12,808 nt of DNA from Byssochlamys sp. IMV 00236. Taxonomy: Eukaryota; Ascomycota; Eurotiomycetes; Eurotiales; Thermoascaceae. Under the pieces are notes generated by a model that saw only the letters and a program-made list of their open reading frames with translations, had not been told where the DNA came from and did no database searches. Below are positions 7,647-12,808 of the stretch, one piece after another. Location: contig MSJH02000101.1 of assembly GCA_001931875.2 (NCBI GenBank), positions 1-12,808 of the forward strand. The letters run 5' to 3'. Within the stretch, counting starts at the first letter, position 1. The number at the start of each line of letters is the position of its first letter. Both the position numbers and the translations under genes were made by a program.

Positions 7647-9377
7647 TTAGTTTGATTTATCACGTTTCTGAACCATCACCTTCATTCCTTGAAGCATAGG
7701 CAAGGTCAAGGAGACCTGATAAGTGACTTCCTGATCAGGCACAAGAGTGAACTTGTACCTCTTGAGTAAGAACACAATAGCCACCAGTGCTTCGAGCGTC
7801 GCCAGATTCTGTCCTAGACAGACGCGCGGACCTGCATGGAACGCTGGCCATTGACCTTGATTCTGTCGCTTGAGCTCGCCCTCTTCAATCCATCTCTCCG
7901 GCTTGAACTCCTTGGCATCCACTCCCCACACCTTCTCGCATCGACCTTGAGCGTAAGGGCACCAGAGAATATAGTCACCTTTACGTATTTGTGTACCGTC
8001 AGGCCAAACATCGTCATCGAGCGCATACTTTTGATTCAGAGGCACAGAAGGATAAAGTCGTAAGACTTCGTAAAAGACGGCATGAGCATAGGTCATACCC
8101 TTGATCGTCTCGTACAGTGTCGACGCGTCATCTGTTTCGGACACACGTTCAATTTCTTCCATCAACTTGGTCTCCACTCGTGGATGCGTTAGAAGCATAT
8201 AAAAGGTCCATGAAAGAGCCTGTGCGGTCGTGTCACGTCCGGCGATCACAAAATTCAGCACAATATCTCTCAGTTCGTCCGTGTTCAAAGCTTCTCCCTC
8301 TGCATTCTTGGCCGCCATGAACCGAGACAGAAGGTCCTTGTAGACCTCGCCACGTGCCATCTGCTCTCGACGCTTTTCAATCACATCACGAGCAAATGAA
8401 TCGACGACGGCCAGATGGTCCTTCATTGTCTTTTTCCATGGCATTGTCACTCGCATGATTCGTTCCGTGATTGGCCAGATGGGATTTACAAATCGTTGGA
8501 AAGTTGACTTTTGTGCTTCGTCAAATGCGACTGCAAAGGGGACCCTTTCTGTTGATCCAAGTGCGTTCAATTGTACGCCAAATCCAATGCTAATGAGCTG
8601 TAAGAATAATGGTTGATTTATGTGCTTTTTGCTTACAGAATAAATGAATCCAGTGTAAATTTAAACATCACATCATGAAAATCAACTACTGTGCCTGAAT
8701 CAGCTGCTTTATCCCAAATGTGTTTTGACATGTAATCAATTTCTTTTATAAAGACACTATTTTCTATCAGTTTTGAATTTATCTTTACGTATCTAGCATT
8801 ACTCTGTAAAATGATCTCTAAAGTTCTTGACATTGAATATGTGACTTGCTGTCTTTCGTTGATACTTCCAGTGTTCACCATTTGCATTAAAAATACCATT
8901 TCCAAACAAATCGTTCATTGCACCATGAAATTCAGGACCTTTGATATAATTTTCAAAATTATCTATTGTTTCGGGTAAGGTCATCTCTTTCTACATATAT
9001 TTTTTGGACTTTACTTTTTAAAACATGTTCTACATTGCGTGGATCAAGTGTGGCAATATGTCTGGGAATACCCAGTGCTGACATGGTGCTTTTTTTTTTA
9101 AAGTATAAGTTTCTTTTTTTCAAATCTATACATATAATACATACAGTGTCAGTTCGTCTAGTTCGGTGAATCCCATCAAGAGAAAATCATGGATTCGATC
9201 TTTCCAACTCAAAAGAAGTGGCAAATTACCAACCAGTGGCCACCCAGGTTGTGTCTTGATACCTTCTCGGACTTCATCAAAGATAGCTCGGTCGTGATAG
9301 ATCAATGATAAGGCGGTCAGACCGGCTGCAGCTGCACCACCAACATATCGAAGTGTACGGTTTTGATTTCCAGGCAT
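7647..9377 (-). CDS. Cytochrome P450 monooxygenase, CYP509-like
   Basis: Five exons (9377-9145, 9088-9015, 8962-8803, 8756-8637, 8589-7647) join in frame to 509 residues; the introns of 46-56 bases are all GT...AG. The N-terminus has a hydrophobic anchor (about residues 11-27, YVGGAAAAGLTALSLIY) expected to hold it in the endoplasmic reticulum. A proline-containing segment PGWPLVGNLP follows. The I-helix motif AGRDTT is at 312-317, ExxR (EVLR) at 370-373, FKPERW at 424-429, and the heme loop FHAGPRVCLG at 446-455 with the axial cysteine at 453. All P450 signatures are intact. The overall sequence, with FNVKNFRDHFTD and LDSFIL-IGFGVQLNALG, resembles CYP509, a family typical of Mucorales and linked to hydroxylation of hydrocarbons and steroids. 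The actual substrate cannot be inferred. The family label is from memory; P450 class is certain. The gene is the only one of its kind in view, though its upstream region recurs at the window's right end. Confidence 0.96.
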
Positions 9378-9420
9378 AATAAAGAATAAAAAGAAAAAGA
9401 AAAAAGAAAAAGATGAAGGG

Positions 9421-9432
9421 CTTTATATTTAA
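9421..9432 (-). promoter_or_regulatory. TATA-like box and CT-rich leader of the P450 gene
   Basis: On the minus strand TTAAATATAAAG lies about 45-55 bases before the ATG at 9377. It is followed by a nearly pure pyrimidine tract up to the start codon, a common arrangement in fungal core promoters. Confidence 0.4.
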
Positions 9433-9637
9433 TGCAAGATAAAAGATTTGGGGAGAGATTTGTTATTCTTCATGTGAAAATTGTGGGGTAAAGAAAAGAC
9501 AATGCAAGATAATCATTTTGCTTAAATAGTAAAGCGAATGCTGACTAACTTTTGTATATTCAAAACGGGAAAAGATTCATCAAATGTCGACATAGTTACA
9601 CCAACATAAACATTTTTTTCCAGGAATTACGACAACA

Positions 9638-10110
9638 CTGCAAATGCCCTTTTTGAAAGGAAACTGAAAGTTGTTCAACTGGAAAATGCATTATAGGTGA
9701 ACGCTTCAACTCAAAGTGGCATATAGCTTATAAAATATACCTTTAACTTCCACTCTATGAGGTTTATATCAGCAAATATATATAGTAATAGTAATACATT
9801 GAGGGTATTTATACTTTGCTCATGATACACTGTCTATTTTGCTTTTAAAAAGTAATTAAATTGGATTTACATTGCAAGTAGAACCTTTGGCTATATAATA
9901 TTTAAATAGTCTCTCTTTTACTTGACAATATTTGGATATTTTCTACGAAATCAATAGAATCGTACTACTCATAGTATTAAGTCTTGTGTCACAAAGCAAA
10001 GTCCTTAATATACCCTAATCCATTGACAATAACTGTCCAGCAATCGAGTGTTTTATTGTGATGTTTAGATGTTTTTACAGTTTGGGGACGTACTACTTTT
10101 TTGGATTTTG
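9638..10110 (+). repeat. Left arm of large inverted repeat
   Basis: This arm is repeated in reverse orientation at 12361-12808. Positions 9638-9847 are identical base for base to the reverse complement of 12599-12808 (210 of 210). The rest is diverged, with recognisable blocks such as a 27-base identity at 10033-10059 against 12413-12439. A 33-base segment (9848-9880) is absent from the right arm. The arm lies between the P450 promoter and the 3' end of the Src1-like gene. Its inner end contains a frame related to the start of the broken coding region at 12403, with LQFG and LLFW in common. No terminal motif or target duplication defines a known transposon. Confidence 0.92.
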
Positions 10111-10168
10111 CAGCTCCTCTTTGTAGTGCTCCTAGTATTACCCAAAAAGAACAATGATGGACAATGTC

Positions 10169-10174
10169 TTTATT
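10169..10174 (-). terminator. Poly(A) signal of the Src1-like gene
   Basis: AATAAA on the minus strand lies about 35 bases after the stop codon at 10209-10211, at the usual distance for a fungal polyadenylation signal. Confidence 0.45.
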
Positions 10175-10208
10175 GAAAGCCCTGCTTAAAAAACATAATT
10201 AAAATGTA

Positions 10209-11874
10209 CTACATAAAATTCAGCACATATGGTCTATAGTCCCAGGCATCAACTTCTTCTCCTTCCTCTACTCTTCTGACAGTCTTAACATCCCGGTTAT
10301 TTTCAATAGCATCAAACACTTCTTCCCAAAGATCAGCTTGGTCTGGATAAGCTAGGATAAACTGGTTATAAAAGTACCTAATAGGTAGCGACGAATGAGG
10401 ATGAAAAAACGAGCCTCTCTCCCAGAGAGTACATTTACGCTTGAGTTCGTCCAAAATCCTGTCCACCACTGCATCGATAATTCTTTGTCGGGCGCGCCTT
10501 TTGATAAAGTCATGATACATTCTCCATAGTTCAGTAATAGTAGCAATCGAGAGGAACAAGACAATGGGTACCAATAAGAGACCGATCTCTGGTTGTTCGG
10601 TTGAGATGAAGCGCGTTATTTCCATGTCCATATACATTGAACCATAGATCATGAGCGTCAAGAGGACGGGTACAAAGTTTCTAAACAAGAAAAAGATAAA
10701 CTCTCTAAAGGTCCCTCTAACGAAATATCTGAACAAAGAACCAGTGGGTAGCTCGAAACTTTCAATGACGGGCGGAAGGTTATCATGCCCCGACGGCTCT
10801 CTGTTATCAGTTGCTCTAGGAAAATCAGTGGCCGTTAGATGGCGAGAGAACCGTTGAAGAGCAGCAGTGTTGCGTCTGTTGATTGATGACGTCTGGAATG
10901 AACTTGAGGACGCAACGTCAAAGGCAAATGGACCACGCGGTCTTGTCATATACCCAAGACTAGAATCATAATTGTTAGGTGGTAATATTGTTTTAGGATA
11001 ACGCAGCCCAGAATTAAATATATTCGGGAAAGTAGCCACATCAGAACGCCAGCGAGGTTTATAAGCAGCAAAGCCTCGACTGTCGCTTGCTAGTGGCCGA
11101 GGTATCCATGAGCCAAAAAGTTCGGTAGCAACGGGAAGCTTCGAATTTGTGCTAATAGCTAAAGAGTCGTCATCAGGGACTTCTGACAGGATTTCACTAA
11201 ATAAGGGCCGTCTAAGGTAAGACTCTTGATGATAAAACGGCCAAGGAGCTAAAAAGCCATATCTAGTGCGTGATGATGCCTGAGGGGAACCTGATGCTAT
11301 AACTTGAGAGGAGCCTGATGCTATAGCCTGAGAGCCAGCCTGAGGCTCTGCGATAGAAGCCGGCGATGATCGACCATAACGTGATACATCAGGCAAATCA
11401 GCTTCAAGCGAGCTGTGGGATGAGTGGTGCGTTGAATTCAATGCAGAAGATGCAGGCGATGAACCAACGCTGAAATGGTCGTTTACATCAACGTAAAGAT
11501 TAGAAGAATCACTCTCTGTTTCAGTTTGTGTGAAAGATCGGTTGGTCGCATCAAAGTAAAGACTAGAGGAGTCGCTTCCAGTTCCAGGTTGTAAAGATTG
11601 CCAGTATTCATTCAGGATCTGTAGCCGGTTGACATATATTCTACTATTGAATAGTCTTAATAGCTGATTTCTTCCCACATTAGGATCATGTTCGATGCCA
11701 TTCTGAAGCAGGATGTCTAGTAGCTCTTGTTTTTGAAACTTTCGCAAATTGACACCTTCCTCTGAATATATCTGTAAGCACATGTGTTAAAGAAAAAGAA
11801 AATATCAATGTACCTAAATAATACAAATGGCTAGGAATCTCTCTTCCTTCAGGTTCTTGTGGACTGGTAGTCAT
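10209..11874 (-). CDS. SRC1: Inner nuclear membrane protein, Src1/Heh/MAN1 family
   Basis: Two exons (11874-11814 and 11761-10209) with a 52-base GT...AG intron give 537 residues. The splice joins HLYYL to EEGVNLRKFQKQELLDILL, restoring a HeH/LEM-like helix-extended-loop-helix domain at about residues 17-63. A long Ser-rich, low-complexity linker follows (about 70-350). It contains a duplicated motif SDSS(S/N)LY(F/V)D at 82-97 and 103-118 and short (Q/V)IASGS repeats. Two membrane segments lie at about 375-398 (FVPVLLTLMIYGSMY) and 410-431 (IGLLLVPIVLFLSIATI). The C-terminal 105 residues, with LWEEVFDAIENNRDVK and the ending VDAWDY, match the Man1-Src1 C-terminal domain. Such proteins tether chromatin to the nuclear envelope and help nuclear pore quality control. 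There is no lesion. The gene sits in the loop of the inverted repeat. LEM-type versus HeH-type naming is uncertain; the overall architecture is clear. Confidence 0.88.
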
Positions 11875-11907
11875 AGTTTAGATATTGAACAAAAAAAAAT
11901 TAAAGCT

Positions 11908-12403
11908 TCAGAAAGAAAAAAAAAAAGGGTCATTTTTATACTTGTGTATCAAAGACAATGGGTAGTATAAAACAATGAAAGACCATAATAGTGTATGGAG
12001 CAGTAATCTATAGACTGATTCGTTATCCAATGAGCCTTTAGAATGTATCGACTGTATTATTCTATTGTTTACTGTCAAGGATATATCAATTGAAGGTGCA
12101 CCTCGAGCAGAACATATTGTTCCAACCATTGTTGCTTCCGTTCCAAGTTTAGATGGCGTGGTCACTCCGCCCTTATACTTTCAACTGACCTCCTTCGCTA
12201 TTAATCCTACCCAGGATAGAAATTAAATCAATTAGACCATCTACAAAGAAACATGCTGTGCTCGAAAAATTGTAAACTCTTATTTTTGTGCCAAGGTCGA
12301 CTAGTAAGCTGCTTATTGTGTTGTAGTTTCTTTTTGTGTAGATACTGAGAGGGTAAATATCAAAATTCCAAAAAAGGTAATGTTCCCCAAACTGCAAAAG
12401 CAT
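11908..12403 (-). pseudogene. Unrecognised broken coding region
   Basis: Two overlapping minus-strand frames read like one interrupted protein. The first (12403-12173) begins MLLQFGEHYLFW and contains KIRVYNFSSTACFFVDGLID and ISILGRINSEGGQLK, then meets TAA. The second, opening at about 12182 in another frame, continues with YKGGVTTPSKLGTEATMVG, ARGAPSIDISLTV and SLDNESVYRLLLHTLLW. The composition is normal for a structured protein, and the two parts abut without a gap, so a one-base frameshift near 12177 is the simplest reading. The downstream end fades into AT-rich sequence before 11940. The 5' end lies inside the right inverted-repeat arm, and a related start occurs in the left arm near 10075. 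I do not recognise the family. Confidence 0.4.
11933..11940 (-). promoter_or_regulatory. TATA box of the Src1-like gene
   Basis: TATAAAAA on the minus strand lies about 60 bases before the ATG at 11874. Two homopolymeric T tracts (about 11918-11927 and 11891-11899) fill the leader, a typical poly(dA:dT) fungal promoter layout. Confidence 0.45.
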
Positions 12404-12808
12404 CTAAATACTACAATAAAACACTCGATTGCTGGACAGCTATTGCCAATAGATTGTAGACAAGGCTAGAGTATATCAAAGCATTTGTTTTATGGAACAA
12501 GATGTAATAATATGAGTGAGTAGTACGGTTCTATTAATTTGGTAAATGCTGTCAAGTAAAAGAGAGAATATATATAGATGTTACACTGTCAAAGGTTCTA
12601 AAAGCAAAATAGACAGTGTATCATGAGCAAAGTATAAATACCCTCAATGTATTACTATTACTATATATATTTGCTGATATAAACCTCATAGAGTGGAAGT
12701 TAAAGGTATATTTTATAAGCTATATGCCACTTTGAGTTGAAGCGTTCACCTATAATGCATTTTCCAGTTGAACAACTTTCAGTTTCCTTTCAAAAAGGGC
12801 ATTTGCAG
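12361..12808 (-). repeat. Right arm of large inverted repeat, running off the window
   Basis: This is the reverse-complement partner of 9638-10110. The outermost 210 bases (12599-12808) are identical to 9638-9847, and the match is still perfect at the last base of the window, so the repeat must be longer than seen. The inner part (about 12361-12598) is diverged and overlaps the start of the unrecognised broken coding region. No gene is evident between 12404 and 12808. Confidence 0.92.

Noticed and set aside
7836..8320. Plus-strand open frames inside the P450 gene
   Set aside because: They lie opposite the conserved P450 coding exon, have no domain and are shadows of its codon pattern.
10651..10857. 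Plus-strand open frame within the Src1-like gene
   Set aside because: Antisense shadow of the region encoding the first membrane segment and the linker; no independent support.
1..12808. CRISPR array, rRNA or tRNA genes
   Set aside because: No regularly spaced repeats, no recognisable tRNA arms or rRNA core sequences were seen on either strand.

Overview
The window looks like nuclear DNA of an early-diverging filamentous fungus, most likely Mucoromycota and probably Mucorales. The reasons are AT-rich intergenic DNA, very short GT-AG introns of 46-53 bases, a CYP509-like cytochrome P450, a fungal AP-2 sigma gene, and many decayed Fanzor-type (eukaryotic TnpB-like) and Helitron sequences. The species cannot be told from the sequence. 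Every gene I can support lies on the minus strand.

Layout. Positions 1-3434 are a transposon graveyard. A spliced but broken Fanzor-type RNA-guided nuclease gene lies at 264-1981, with a short hairpin just 3' of its stop. Directly upstream, in the same orientation, is the N-terminal part of a Helitron replicase (2259-3434), broken by stops and frameshifts. Positions 3800-4380 hold an intact four-exon AP-2 sigma gene that no single long reading frame reveals; its first coding exon is only the ATG. Positions 4381-5452 are mostly non-coding, with a weak retroelement-like scrap. Positions 5453-6340 carry the C-terminal half of a second, quite different Fanzor-like protein. Positions 6500-7190 hold short decayed or unrecognised reading frames, one preceded by a TATA box.

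Positions 7647-9377 are an intact five-exon cytochrome P450 of 509 residues. Positions 10209-11874 are an intact two-exon gene for an inner nuclear membrane protein of the Src1/Heh/MAN1 class (537 residues). It sits in the loop of a large inverted repeat (9638-10110 and 12361-12808). The outer 210 bases of the two arms are identical and the repeat runs off the right end of the window. Next to the right arm is an unrecognised broken coding region (11908-12403).

The three intact genes (endocytic adaptor, P450, nuclear envelope protein) are ordinary chromosomal genes with no evident joint pathway. The most interesting content is the pair of unrelated-looking Fanzor lineages, one next to a Helitron, and the perfect inverted repeat around the nuclear envelope gene. 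Exon borders were derived by hand from splice motifs and family similarity. No database search was possible.
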